64,000 bases of DNA from G963704535 sp963704535 (GTDB lineage: Bacteria; Chloroflexota; Chloroflexia; Chloroflexales; Roseiflexaceae): contig OY969916.1 of the NCBI GenBank assembly GCA_963704535.1, positions 7,068,001 through 7,132,000 of the forward strand. The letters run 5' to 3'. Shown piece after piece: positions 1 through 17,256 of this stretch (positions are counted from its first letter, which is position 1; each line of letters starts with the position of its first letter). Made by a program: the position numbers and the translations under genes. The notes under the pieces were generated by a model. The model saw only the letters and a list, made by a program, of their open reading frames with translations. It was not told the origin of the DNA and searched no databases.

Positions 1-857
1 CCTTCGCGCTGGTCGTCGATGGCGCCACCGCGGCGCCGCCGCCGCCGCCGCCCGCCGCGCCGAGCGGCCTGACGGCGACGCCGATCTCCAGCAGCCAGAT
101 CAACCTGGCCTGGACCGACAACGCCAGCAACGAGGATGGGTTCAAGATCGAGCGCTGCCAGGGCGTCGGGTGCAGCAGCTTCGGTGAGATCGCCACGGTC
201 GGCGCCAACGTCACCACCTTCCCGAACACCGGCCTGACCGCCAGCACCAGCTACAGCTATCGCGTCCGCGCCTACAACGCCGGCGGCAACTCGGCCTACT
301 CGAATACCGCCAGCGCGACCACGCTGGGCGGCCCGAGCAGCACCGGGCTACTTAGCCCGAGCGCGAACGCTTCTGTGACCAGCAACGCCGGGGATAACAA
401 CGGCTTCCAGACTAACCCCAGCAATGCGCACGCCAACGACAGCGTGTTCGCCGTCGACACCAACAGCGGCACTACCACAAGCACGTCGTGTACCGACAAT
501 GGTAAGGACAAGCACATCTATCGCGACTACAACGTCTCGCTGCCCGGCGGCGCGACGATCAACGGCATCCAGGTGCGCCTCGACGCGCGGGTCGACGCGA
601 CCGGCGGCCAGCCTCGGATGTGCGTGCAGCTGTCCTGGAACGGCGGCACGACCTGGACAACCGCCAAGACTACGACCAACCTGACGACCAGCGAGGCAAC
701 GTACACACTGGGCGGCACGGCCGACACATGGGGCCGCACATGGAGCACCGCCGACTTCACCAACGCCAACCTCCGCGTGCGGATCATCAACACGTCCACC
801 AACACAAACCGCGACTTCTCGCTTGACTGGGTCGCAGTGAACGTCCACTACCAGTAA
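1..857 (+). CDS. Secreted FnIII-domain protein, 3' part
   Basis: The reading frame is open from base 3 to the stop at 855-857, so the start lies outside the window. It begins with a proline-rich linker (bases about 35-60) and then a fibronectin type III domain (about 60-330) with the usual W-D-N, Y-R-V-R-A-Y-N-A-G-N and TTL features. The C-terminal 165 residues form a beta-rich, Thr/Asn-rich module with a W-S-T-A-D-F-T-N-A-N-L-R-V-R-I stretch, like the carbohydrate-binding or adhesion modules of secreted proteins. I do not recognise its exact family. FnIII domains usually act as spacers in extracellular enzymes or adhesins, so an extracellular role is inferred. A GC-rich hairpin plus T-run at 943-980 probably ends transcription. 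Confidence 0.75.
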   Translation, partial: FALVVDGATAAPPPPPPAAPSGLTATPISSSQINLAWTDNASNEDGFKIERCQGVGCSSFGEIATVGANVTTFPNTGLTASTSYSYRVRAYNAGGNSAYSNTASATTLGGPSSTGLLSPSANASVTSNAGDNNGFQTNPSNAHANDSVFAVDTNSGTTTSTSCTDNGKDKHIYRDYNVSLPGGATINGIQVRLDARVDATGGQPRMCVQLSWNGGTTWTTAKTTTNLTTSEATYTLGGTADTWGRTWSTADFTNANLRVRIINTSTNTNRDFSLDWVAVNVHYQ

Positions 858-862
858 GCGCC

Positions 863-1158
863 TATTTGAAAAGGGGGAGTTTGAGGGGGAAGCCCCTCAA
901 GAACCCCCTTTCCACCACCAAACTTGTGCGATAGGCAGGAAGTGGGGCGGGCCGCGGGCCGCAGGCCCGCCCCATTTTCCCACCTGACCCAACGAGAAAC
1001 AGGGGAGCTTGGGGGGAGGCCCCTCAAAAATAATCCCACCACATTCTGACGAGAAACAGGGGAGCTTGAGGGGAGGCCCCTCAAACAGAACCCCACCCAC
1101 ATTCTGACGAGAAACAGGGGAGCTTGAGGGGAGGCCCCTCAAACAGAACCCCACCACA
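863..1158. repeat. Hairpin-core repeats, including three tandem copies
   Basis: One copy of the window-wide hairpin core (GGGGAGTTTGAGGGG...CCCCTCAAG) lies at about 868-905. Three further copies start with ACGAGAAACAGGGGAGCTTG at 992, 1049 and 1107, a period of 57-58 bases, and run into the NRPS leader. The G-run and C-run of each copy can pair. Any NRPS promoter must lie in or before this block; I could not identify one. Confidence 0.8.
943..980 (+). terminator. Rho-independent-type terminator
   Basis: Perfect 11-bp GC-rich stem (943-953 TGGGGCGGGCC pairing with 964-974) with a 10-base loop, followed by TTTTCC. It lies downstream of the FnIII gene stop and upstream of the NRPS gene, so it may insulate the biosynthetic cluster from read-through. 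Confidence 0.55.
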
Positions 1159-1185
1159 TTGACTGACAGGCAGGGAGAGCGCCCC

Positions 1186-9447
<8,262 letters not shown>

Positions 9448-9505
9448 AAAAGGGGAGTTTGAGGGGCGGCCCCTCAAGAATAACCCCACCCACTTTTCAT
9501 AAGTG
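9448..9505. repeat. Hairpin-core repeat after the NRPS
   Basis: AGGGGAGTTTGAGGGGCGG followed by CCCCTCAAG forms a GAGGGG/CCCCTC stem. It sits between the NRPS stop and the sulfotransferase gene, and begins within a few bases of the NRPS stop codon. Confidence 0.75.
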
Positions 9506-9556
9506 CGTTGTGCGCGCAACGCAGGGAAGTCTGCCAACTGAGAGCTGAGGTACTCT

Positions 9557-10633
9557 GTGGATAATCTACGTGGAATCGTGGCGCGCGATTGGGTCAGGCT
9601 GCTGCGGGAAAACCGCTTTGGCGTGGACGCGGGCTACTGGCGGCGGGCCTGGGCTGTTACCATGATCAGTCTCAGGAACGCGCGCATCAAGCGGCAGGAG
9701 GACCAGCGCTGTGGGGCCGAGGTGGCCCGCGCACAGGTCCGGCCACCGCTGTTCATCCTGGGGCACTGGCGCAGTGGCACCACGCTGCTGCACGAGCTGC
9801 TGATCCTCGACGAGCAGTTCGGCTACCCAAACGTCTTCGAGGTAGCTAACCCGCATACGTTTCTGACGCTGGGGGAGCTGGTCGAGCGGGAGATGGCGGA
9901 TATGCCGCCCCAGACCCGCCCGATGGACAATATGCAGATCACCTTTCGCAGCCCCGGCGAGGACGAGGCGGCCCTGTCGGTGATGAGCCTGCGTTCGCCC
10001 TTGATCGCCTGGGCGTTCCCGCGGCGCGAGGCGCACTACGACCGCTACTACACGTTTCGCGGCGTGCCCGCGCGCGAGGTTGAGGAGTGGAAGACGGCGC
10101 TGGTGGGCTTCCTGAAGAAGCTGGCGGTGAAGCACCAACACCCGATGGTGCTGAAGTCACCGGCGCACACTGGCCGCATCCGGTCGCTGCTTGAGCTGTT
10201 CCCCGACGCCCGCTTTATCCACCTCCATCGCGATCCCTACACCGTCTTCCGCTCGACCCAGAATCTGTACGCCAAGGCGGTGCCGTATTCCCACCTCCAG
10301 CGGCCGGACCCCGAGCGGATCGATGACGGAATCATCCAGCGCTATGCGATGATGTACGATGCGTTCTTCGAGGACCGCGCGCTGATCCCGGCCGGTCAAT
10401 ACTGCGAGGTCGGCTTCGAGGACCTTGAGCGTGATATTGTGGGCCAGGTCGGGATGGTCTATGAGCAATTGCGCCTGTCGGGCTTCGATGCGCTCCGGCC
10501 CAAGCTTCAGCAGTATGTCGATTCGAAAACCGGCTATCAGAAGAACACGCACCAGCCGCTGGCCCCGGCGCTGCGCGATAAGATCGCCCAGTCCTGGCGC
10601 AGCAGCTTCGATGCATGGGGATATGCGGCATGA
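9557..10633 (+). CDS. Sulfotransferase family protein
   Basis: This 358-residue protein probably moves a sulfuryl group from PAPS to a hydroxyl or amine of the peptide product. The 5'-phosphosulfate loop G-H-W-R-S-G-T-T-L-L is at residues 69-78, followed by H-E-L-L. The 3'-phosphate-binding region F-I-H-L-H-R-D-P-Y-T-V-F-R-S-T lies near residue 215. This matches the Sulfotransfer_3 (PF13469) type in motif and length. The GTG start at 9557 is chosen because AGCTGAGG at 9543-9550 is a good ribosome-binding site. The stop overlaps the start of the next gene. Because of its place between the NRPS and the exporter, a tailoring role is inferred; it could alternatively act on a lipid or sugar. Confidence 0.87.
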   Translation: MDNLRGIVARDWVRLLRENRFGVDAGYWRRAWAVTMISLRNARIKRQEDQRCGAEVARAQVRPPLFILGHWRSGTTLLHELLILDEQFGYPNVFEVANPHTFLTLGELVEREMADMPPQTRPMDNMQITFRSPGEDEAALSVMSLRSPLIAWAFPRREAHYDRYYTFRGVPAREVEEWKTALVGFLKKLAVKHQHPMVLKSPAHTGRIRSLLELFPDARFIHLHRDPYTVFRSTQNLYAKAVPYSHLQRPDPERIDDGIIQRYAMMYDAFFEDRALIPAGQYCEVGFEDLERDIVGQVGMVYEQLRLSGFDALRPKLQQYVDSKTGYQKNTHQPLAPALRDKIAQSWRSSFDAWGYAA

Positions 10634-11937
10634 TCTCGGATGTGACGCTCAACAAAGACGTTCAGCCGGAGCCGGCCGCCGAGCCGCCGACCAGGCTGTT
10701 CAACCGCAACTACGTGCTGCTGTTGCAGGGGCAGACGGTGAGCCGGCTGGGCAACCAGGTCTTCGCCGTGGCGCTGTGGTTCTGGATCAAGGATGTCACC
10801 GAGTCGGCGACGATCCTGGGGCTGATCGTGGCGCTGACGGCGCTGCCGGGGCTGCTGCTGGAGCCGATCGGCGGGGCAATGGCCGACCGCTACTCGCGCC
10901 GGCGGATTATCGTGATCAGCGACCTCATCGGCGGGCTGGTGGTGCTGGCGTTGGCCGCCGCGGTGTATTTCGCCCCGGCGCACCCGGCGACATTGGTCTG
11001 GCTGTTTGTCGCCTCGATGCTGCTGGCGACGATCAACGCCTTCTTCATCCCGGCCATTGCCGCGTCGGTGCCGGACCTGGTGCCGGACGACCGCCTGGGT
11101 AGCGCCAACTCGCTGGGGCAGCTTTCGATGCAGCTCTCGCTATTTATCGGCCAGGGGCTGGGCGGCGTGCTGGTGCGCGTGCTCGGCATCCCGCTGCTGT
11201 TTTTGTTCAACGGGCTGTCGTTTCTGTTTGCGGCGGCCAGCGCCAGATTCATCACCATCCCCCAGCGAACGGTGCAGCGGGCCGAGAGCTGGCGCGAGCT
11301 GTTCGTGGCGTTTAAGAATGATATCATCGACGGGCTGCGCTATGTGCGGCGGGCTACCGGGCTGTGGGAGTTCCTGCTGCTTTCCACTGCGGTCAACTTC
11401 TTCGGCACGCCGATCATTGTGCTGCTGCCCTTCTTCGTGGAGGATACGCTCGGCGTCGCAGTGGATTGGTACGGCTATATCGCGGCCGCGTTCGGCATCG
11501 GCTCGCTGGTCGGCTACCTGGTGATGCTGGTGGCGCGCATCTCCGGCCGGACGCGCGCCCTGCTGATGCTGCTGTGCTTTGTGGTCGGCGGCGCCGGGGA
11601 CATCGCGCTGGGCCTTGTTACCGCTCCGCTGGTGGTGGTGGCGTTGGCATTCCTGGGCGGCTGCACCAGCGGCTTTGTGGCGGTGAATATCACCACGATT
11701 TTGCAGCGCACGACGCCAAGCGAGATGCGCGGGCGGGTCTTTGGGCTGCTCGGCACGCTGGCCGGGGCGGTCGCGCCGGTCGCGGCGGCACTGGCCGGGG
11801 TCGCGACCGATCTGCTGAACAAGAATGTCCCGCTGATCTACAGCACGTGCGGGGTGATCATTATCGCGCTCACGCTGCTGATGGCCCTGAACCGGAACTG
11901 CCGTTATTTTCTGGCCTACGAGGCGCCGCGTACGTGA
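10630..11937 (+). CDS. MFS transporter, probable product exporter
   Basis: Major facilitator membrane protein of 435 residues with about 12 hydrophobic segments. A cytoplasmic-loop motif M-A-D-R-Y-S-R-R-R follows TM2, and a second conserved loop R-T-T-P-S-E-M-R-G-R-V-F-G lies after TM10, typical of the MefA/enterobactin-exporter-like MFS_3 group. ATG 10630 overlaps the sulfotransferase stop as ATGA with GGGGA 8 bases upstream; an in-frame ATG at 10615 is possible. Translational coupling to the cluster suggests that it exports the peptide or gives self-resistance. Substrate specificity cannot be read from the sequence. Confidence 0.88.
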   Translation: MISDVTLNKDVQPEPAAEPPTRLFNRNYVLLLQGQTVSRLGNQVFAVALWFWIKDVTESATILGLIVALTALPGLLLEPIGGAMADRYSRRRIIVISDLIGGLVVLALAAAVYFAPAHPATLVWLFVASMLLATINAFFIPAIAASVPDLVPDDRLGSANSLGQLSMQLSLFIGQGLGGVLVRVLGIPLLFLFNGLSFLFAAASARFITIPQRTVQRAESWRELFVAFKNDIIDGLRYVRRATGLWEFLLLSTAVNFFGTPIIVLLPFFVEDTLGVAVDWYGYIAAAFGIGSLVGYLVMLVARISGRTRALLMLLCFVVGGAGDIALGLVTAPLVVVALAFLGGCTSGFVAVNITTILQRTTPSEMRGRVFGLLGTLAGAVAPVAAALAGVATDLLNKNVPLIYSTCGVIIIALTLLMALNRNCRYFLAYEAPRT

Positions 11938-11947
11938 GGTGATCATT

Positions 11948-13246
11948 ATGCGCATAACCGTTATGACCGTCGGCTCGCGTGGCGATGTGCAGCCGCTCCT
12001 GGCGCTGGCGCGCGGCCTTCAGGCGGCTGGGCACACGGTGCGGTTCGCCACGCACGAGGTGTTTGAAGGCTTTGTTCGCGAGAACGGGCTCGATTTCGCG
12101 GTGATGCCCGCCAACCCATTTACCGGGATGAACGCGGGCGTGGGCACGGCAGAGCAGCAGGCCGCCAGCGCCGGCGCCGGCGAGCAGCCGTTCAAAGAGC
12201 GCTTCGCGTGGTCGCTCGAACAGTGGATGGCCGGCGGCCTGGAGGCCAGCCGTGACGCTGAGGCGATCGTCTTCTCGCAGCTCTGCTTTGTGGGGCACTA
12301 TGTCGCGGAGAAGCTGGGCGTCCCATCGTTTCGGGTCAACCTCGGCCCGCTGACGCCGACGCGCGCGTTCCCCACCATCTACCAGCAGCTCCCGCTGCGC
12401 CTGGGCGGGACCTACAACTGGCTCACACACCTCGTCGAGCGGCAGGTGTTCTGGCAGGGGTCGCGCCGGATGATCAACCAGGCGCGCGCCAGGGTCCTGG
12501 AGCTGCCCGCGCTGCCGTTCTGGGGTCCGTACGGGCGCATGGAGCGCGAGCGCCAACCGGTGCTGTATCCCTACAGCGCGCATGTCATCCCCAAGCCGCC
12601 CGATTGGGGTGATTGGATTCACGTTACCGGGTTCTGGTTCCTGGATGGCCCGGCCGACTGGCAGCCGCCGGCCGAGCTAGCCCAGTTCTTAGCGGCCGGC
12701 CCGCCGCCGGTGTTCCTGGGCCTCGGCAGCATCGGGAACAGCGGCCCGGTGCGGGTCACCAGGGCGCTGTTGAGCGCGCTGGCCGGCGCGGGCCAGCGCA
12801 CGATCGTGATGCCCGGCAAGGTCGATCTGAGCGACGCCGAGCTACCGAAAGAGACGTGTATCGTCGGCTCGCTGCCGCACGACTGGCTGTTTCCGCGAGT
12901 TTCCAGCGTGATCTGCCATGGCGGCGTAGGGACGCTGAGTTCTGCTATGCGCGCAGGGGTGCCAACGTTGACAATCCCGTTCTTTGGCGATCAGTTCTTC
13001 TGGGGCCGGCGCATGGCTGAGATCGGGACTGGCGCCGCGCCGGTCCCGTACAATCGCATGACCGTCGAGCGGGGGCTGGAGGCGATCCGGGCGCTGACCG
13101 GCGACGGGGCGATGCGGCAGCGGGCGGCGGCGCTGGGCCGAGCGATCCAAGCCGAGGATGGGGTGGCACGGGCCGTCGCGGCGGTCTCCGCTCACCTGTC
13201 CAGCGGGCGGCAGCCGGCCGGGTTGAGTGTGGAGGTCGGGGCGTGA
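11948..13246 (+). CDS. GT1-family glycosyltransferase
   Basis: 432-residue NDP-sugar-dependent glycosyltransferase of the UGT/GT1 type (GT-B fold). The N-terminus has the G-S-R-G-D-V-Q-P-L motif seen in sterol and macrolide glycosyltransferases. The C-terminal donor site reads C-H-G-G-V-G-T followed by P-F-F-G-D-Q-F-F-W. ATG 11948 is preferred over GTG 11939 because GAGGTGAT lies just upstream and the motif MRITVMTVGSRGDV begins there. The stop overlaps the next start by four bases. In this cluster it probably glycosylates the peptide or its lipid part. A housekeeping sterol or lipid glycosylation role is less likely given the tight gene packing. Confidence 0.88.
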   Translation: MRITVMTVGSRGDVQPLLALARGLQAAGHTVRFATHEVFEGFVRENGLDFAVMPANPFTGMNAGVGTAEQQAASAGAGEQPFKERFAWSLEQWMAGGLEASRDAEAIVFSQLCFVGHYVAEKLGVPSFRVNLGPLTPTRAFPTIYQQLPLRLGGTYNWLTHLVERQVFWQGSRRMINQARARVLELPALPFWGPYGRMERERQPVLYPYSAHVIPKPPDWGDWIHVTGFWFLDGPADWQPPAELAQFLAAGPPPVFLGLGSIGNSGPVRVTRALLSALAGAGQRTIVMPGKVDLSDAELPKETCIVGSLPHDWLFPRVSSVICHGGVGTLSSAMRAGVPTLTIPFFGDQFFWGRRMAEIGTGAAPVPYNRMTVERGLEAIRALTGDGAMRQRAAALGRAIQAEDGVARAVAAVSAHLSSGRQPAGLSVEVGA

Positions 13247-14031
13247 GCAATAACGCTGCAACAAAACCAAGCCCCTGGATCGCACACGCCCGGTCGCGCC
13301 CGCAGGCGGCCATCCGGCTGTTCTGCTTTCCCTACTCGGGCGGGAGCGCCTCGATCTTCGCGGCGTGGGCCGAGATCATGCCGGCCGCGATCGAGGTCTG
13401 CCCGATCCAGTTGCCGGGCCGTGGGACGCGCGTGTCCACGCCGCCGTTCACCGCCATTGAGCCGCTGATCGTGGCGACCGTCGAGGCGCTGCTGCCCTAC
13501 CTGGACAAGCCGTTCGCGTTGTTCGGCCACAGCATGGGCGCGCTGATCAGCTTTGAGCTGGCCCGCTTCCTGCGCCGGCACCACGGCCTGAGTCCGGTCC
13601 ATCTGTGCGCGTCGGCCCACCGCGCGCCGCAGCTCCCCGATCGCGGGCCGATGCTGCACGCGCTGCCGGAGCCGGAGTTCTGGGAGGAACTGCGCCGGCT
13701 CAATGGGACGCCGCCCGAGGTGCTGAGGCACGACGAGCTGCGCGCGCTGATCCAGCCGCTGCTGCGGGCCGATTTCTCGGTCTGCGAGACCTACGCCTAC
13801 GCCGAAGATGCGCCGCTGGCCTGCCCGATCCTGGCCCTCGGCGGCCTACAAGACTCGGATGTGACCCGCGATGATCTGGCGCCGTGGCGCGCGCAGACCG
13901 AGGGGGCGTTCGCCGTGCGGATGCTGCCCGGCGATCACTTTTTTATCAACACCGCGCGCCAGCTCCTGCTGCAAACGCTCGCCAGGGACCTGAGCGTGGT
14001 GTTGCAATCGACCGGGCGGGGGGCGCTATGA
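13243..14031 (+). CDS. Type II thioesterase (GrsT-like)
   Basis: 262-residue alpha/beta hydrolase that hydrolyses stalled or wrongly loaded acyl groups from NRPS carrier proteins. Nucleophile Ser97 is in G-H-S-M-G-A, the acid is in L-Q-D-S-D-V near 205, and the His is in P-G-D-H-F-F near 233. The opening L-F-C-F-P-Y-S-G-G-S-A and P-I-Q-L-P-G-R-G are typical of stand-alone type II thioesterases. The GTG start at 13243 overlaps the upstream TGA (GTGA) and follows GGAGGTC. Since the NRPS lacks a terminal thioesterase, this protein might also release product, but editing is the usual role. Confidence 0.93.
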   Translation: MSNNAATKPSPWIAHARSRPQAAIRLFCFPYSGGSASIFAAWAEIMPAAIEVCPIQLPGRGTRVSTPPFTAIEPLIVATVEALLPYLDKPFALFGHSMGALISFELARFLRRHHGLSPVHLCASAHRAPQLPDRGPMLHALPEPEFWEELRRLNGTPPEVLRHDELRALIQPLLRADFSVCETYAYAEDAPLACPILALGGLQDSDVTRDDLAPWRAQTEGAFAVRMLPGDHFFINTARQLLLQTLARDLSVVLQSTGRGAL

Positions 14032-14786
14032 CGACGATCCCGCCGGTGTGGCTCGACCCACCCACGACGCCCACGTTGGAGCGCGACGCGGTCCACGTCT
14101 GGCGCATCGAGCTGAACCAGCCGCCCACGGTGCTGGCGGCGCTGCGGTCAACTCTCGCGCCGGATGAGCTGGCGCGCGCCGACAAATTCTATTTTCAGCG
14201 TGACCGCGACCACTTTGTCGTCGCCCGCGGCGCGCTGCGGGCGATCCTGGCCCGCTACCTGGGCGTCGGCCCGCGCGGGCCACAGTTCTCCTATGGCCCG
14301 CAGGGCAAGCCTGCGCTGCTGCCCGAATGGGGCGCCGGGGCATTGCGCTTCAACCTGTCGCACTCGCACGAGCTGGCGCTGTGCGCGGTTACGAGCGACC
14401 GCGAGGTCGGGATCGATGTCGAGCAGATCGTCGCCGACCGGGCCGAGCCGGGGATCGCTGAGCACTTCTTCTCGCAGCGGGAGGTCGCCGCGCTGCGCGC
14501 GCTCCCACCGGAGCAGTGGAACCAGGCCTTCTTCAACTGCTGGACCCGCAAGGAAGCCTATATCAAGGCCAGGGGCGAGGGCTTGTCGTTGCCGCTGGCG
14601 CTGTTCGACGTTTCGCTGGCGCCGGGCGAGCCGGCGGCCCTGCTGGCCGCGCTGGGCGACCCGCGCGAAGTCACACGCTGGCGACTGCGCGAGCTGGAGC
14701 CAGGCCCAGGCTACGCGGCCGCGATCATGGTGGAGGGGCAGTCCTGGGAGCTGCGCTGCTGGCGCTGGGCCGCACCCGCCGGCTGA
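14028..14786 (+). CDS. 4'-phosphopantetheinyl transferase, Sfp type
   Basis: 252-residue enzyme that transfers phosphopantetheine from CoA to the carrier-protein serines of the NRPS. Metal-binding V-G-I-D-V-E is at 127-132 (D130, E132), and W-T-R-K-E-A-Y-I-K is at 172-180 (E176, K180). N-terminal F-N-L-S-H-S and the double-domain length match Sfp/Gsp rather than AcpS. ATG 14028 overlaps the thioesterase stop (ATGA), so this is the last gene of the coupled run. An activating enzyme inside the cluster makes the locus largely self-sufficient. The gene ends 330 bases before the next one, with no clear terminator. Confidence 0.94.
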   Translation: MTTIPPVWLDPPTTPTLERDAVHVWRIELNQPPTVLAALRSTLAPDELARADKFYFQRDRDHFVVARGALRAILARYLGVGPRGPQFSYGPQGKPALLPEWGAGALRFNLSHSHELALCAVTSDREVGIDVEQIVADRAEPGIAEHFFSQREVAALRALPPEQWNQAFFNCWTRKEAYIKARGEGLSLPLALFDVSLAPGEPAALLAALGDPREVTRWRLRELEPGPGYAAAIMVEGQSWELRCWRWAAPAG

Positions 14787-15115
14787 TTGGCAACATCCTG
14801 TAACAAAGTCACTGTCCACCCGTTTTATAGTCGGTTACTCGATAGCTGCTCGATACAAGTGCCAGATGACGACTATCAATCCCGAAAAGGCGCGTCGGGA
14901 GGAAGGCTTGTAGGGGGCAGCGGCCCACTCCAGTATCACTCCTCCTAGGATATCTGCTTCGGCTGGCATTGATAGCGCGTCCGGCCAGACTCGCCATGCT
15001 TTCCCGGCGCCCGCACGGGATGTGCTTCGTGTCCCCGTCGTCGGGTTCGCGGGCTCGGGGGGAAAGTGGGCGACGCCTCCGACTTGAGAGGACATCTAAG
15101 AAAAAGGAGGACCCA
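14787..15115. other. Intergenic leader without an identified element
   Basis: 329 bases between the biosynthetic cluster and the secreted DUF11 gene. Its second half is GC-rich and can form several local hairpins, but no riboswitch class, promoter or RNA gene could be recognised. An AAGGAGG ribosome-binding site ends it at 15104-15110. Confidence 0.4.
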
Positions 15116-17140
15116 GTGTACATCCCACATCCCCGCCGGCGCAAGCTGCCCCTCACACGAGGGCTTTCGCTGGCGATCGTCCTGACTCTGGCGCTCAGTC
15201 TGCTCGCGCTGTTGGGGCGGCCGGCCGGGACGCTGGCCTCAACTCTGACAGCCGAACTGTCGGCTACGACTATCAGCGCTGCGCCGTCGGCGATCGGCCC
15301 CGGCGAGCAGTCCACAATCACCGTGACGCTACGCAATGGCGGCGACTCCGGCGCCAATGTCAACGTCGCGGTCCCCGTGCCCGACCAGCTTGTGGCCAAC
15401 TCGATCAGTGCCGGTGGCGGCAGGCAGGGCAATGCGATCACCTGGAATAATGTGCAGGTGGCGGGTGGAACGTCGGTGGCGCTGACCTTCACGGTCGCGC
15501 AGAAGAACGCCGTCAGCGGGACGACACAGATCAATTTGATAGCGGCGATCAGCAGCCCGGACTTCGGGCAGTTCATACGAGTCACGCTGCTCACGCTGAA
15601 CCCGACCGGCCCATCGCAGGGGCTTTCGGTCCAGAAGACCGCTTCACAGCAGGTGCTTGCGCCGGGTGAGAAGCTGACTTACACCATCACGGTGCGCAAC
15701 ACCACTGCGTCGAGCGCGATCGTCGGCGTTGCCGACCCGCTATCAGAGAAGCTCGCCTACGTCGCCGGCACGACGACGGCGGGCGGGACCTACACCGCCG
15801 CGACGCGAACGGTCTCCTGGAGCAATATAACAGTGGATGCTGGCGGCTCGGTATCGTTCAGCTTCCAGGTCGAGCAGGCGCCGTCGGATGTCTTTGTGCT
15901 CACGCCCGTGCCGGTGACGAACACGGCGGTCGTCACCGCGAATGGCGACTCGTTCACGGCCAGCGTCACGATCGCGCTGGTGCTGATCGGCGGGCCGCCG
16001 GCCGGGCCTGCGCGCGACCTGGCCGGCTCGTCCAAGTTCGCCTCCAAGACCAGGCTGGCGCCCGGTGAGCAATTCACCTACACCATCCGCCTGCACAACA
16101 GTGGCACCGCCGACGCGACAGTCGACGTGTCCGACCCGCTGCCACGGGGCGTCAGCTATGTCGCAGACTCGGCCTCGGATGATGGCGTCTACACTGCCGG
16201 CGACCGGACGCTCCGCTGGAACGACATCACGGTGTCGGCGGGCGAAGACGAGAATCTGACCTTCGAGGTCACGGCGGCAAGCCCAGGCCAGCGGCAGGTG
16301 GTGACCAACGAGGCCCTGATCAGCGTCGGCGACCAGTCCTTCTCGCGCCGGGCCACGATCGTGATCGGCGCCGGGCCGCCCGACGGCGATGTGACGCCGC
16401 CACGCGTGACCGGCCTAGAGATCGAGGCCAACGGCCAGCCGCAGGATGTGCTGACCAGCCAGGATGTCACGCTTGACATCGACGCGACCGACGACGTGGG
16501 CGTTCGCTGGATGTACATCACCGAGTGGTACCTGTCGGCGTCGCCGCGCCCGGCGCGCTGGGAACTGGTGCGCTCAAGCGGCTGGATACCGTTCCAGGAC
16601 AACTACCCGTGGAGGCTTGGCACGGGCAGCGGCGCGCACTTCGTGGGCGTGTGGGTGGCAGATGGGGCGCGTAACTTCCTGCCGTTGAGCCGGGCCGCGA
16701 TCGACTTCGCCAGCCTGGTGAAGCCGGGCGAGACGCTTCCACAGGGCGCGATGGCCCCGTACCTGGCGCATTACGAGCAAGGCGTGGACGTGAGCGCGAC
16801 GCTGACATCGACAGCGGGCGACGCCGACCTGTACGTCTGGTTTCCCGGCAACGGCTTGGGGCCGGATGAGAGCAGCACCGAGGATACTGGGGTCGACTCG
16901 GTTACATTCAACACGGAAGAGGCCGGCACGTACCTGTTTCTCGTCTACAGCCATACCGCTGCGACATACAGCCTGACGATCACGCCGGCCGGCGGCACGC
17001 AGACGTCGGCGGCGCCCGCAGTCGCTAAGCCGGCCCAGTTCACCGCCGAGCCGATCCTGACGCAGAGCGGCCTCGATCCGCTACGCACGCCCTTCGCACC
17101 CCCGCAGTCGGTGATCTACCTGCCGGGGATGTTTAGGTAA
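15116..17140 (+). CDS. Secreted DUF11-repeat protein with PPC domain
   Basis: 674-residue exported protein. GTG 15116 follows AAGGAGG at 15104-15110 and begins a basic region, then a hydrophobic signal segment with L-A-S before the mature part. Three beta-sandwich DUF11-like repeats follow (near 40-140, 160-290 and 300-420), each with L-A-P-G-E-x-x-T-Y-T-I-x-x-x-N features. A further Ig-like segment is followed by a bacterial pre-peptidase C-terminal (PPC) domain with D-A-D-L-Y-V-W. The protein ends in V-I-Y-L-P-G-M-F-R, resembling the Y-L-P-L-type C-terminal tails common on exported Chloroflexota proteins. A surface or envelope structural role is inferred; no catalytic residues are visible. 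Confidence 0.85.
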   Translation: MYIPHPRRRKLPLTRGLSLAIVLTLALSLLALLGRPAGTLASTLTAELSATTISAAPSAIGPGEQSTITVTLRNGGDSGANVNVAVPVPDQLVANSISAGGGRQGNAITWNNVQVAGGTSVALTFTVAQKNAVSGTTQINLIAAISSPDFGQFIRVTLLTLNPTGPSQGLSVQKTASQQVLAPGEKLTYTITVRNTTASSAIVGVADPLSEKLAYVAGTTTAGGTYTAATRTVSWSNITVDAGGSVSFSFQVEQAPSDVFVLTPVPVTNTAVVTANGDSFTASVTIALVLIGGPPAGPARDLAGSSKFASKTRLAPGEQFTYTIRLHNSGTADATVDVSDPLPRGVSYVADSASDDGVYTAGDRTLRWNDITVSAGEDENLTFEVTAASPGQRQVVTNEALISVGDQSFSRRATIVIGAGPPDGDVTPPRVTGLEIEANGQPQDVLTSQDVTLDIDATDDVGVRWMYITEWYLSASPRPARWELVRSSGWIPFQDNYPWRLGTGSGAHFVGVWVADGARNFLPLSRAAIDFASLVKPGETLPQGAMAPYLAHYEQGVDVSATLTSTAGDADLYVWFPGNGLGPDESSTEDTGVDSVTFNTEEAGTYLFLVYSHTAATYSLTITPAGGTQTSAAPAVAKPAQFTAEPILTQSGLDPLRTPFAPPQSVIYLPGMFR

Positions 17141-17256
17141 CGGGAGTCCCCTCATCCCCGCCAGCCCGCCCTCTGCGCTTCGCTTGTCTCCCACGCCGGG
17201 GAGAGGGGGAGAAGATCCTAGCGCAGTCCTTGATCTCGTCGTGGTTGTGGAGCACT

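Noticed and set aside
14787..15115. Cyclic-di-GMP riboswitch before the DUF11 gene
   Set aside because: GGGGGGAAAGTGGGCGACGC looked suggestive, but the conserved GACGCAAAGCC segment and tetraloop receptor are missing.
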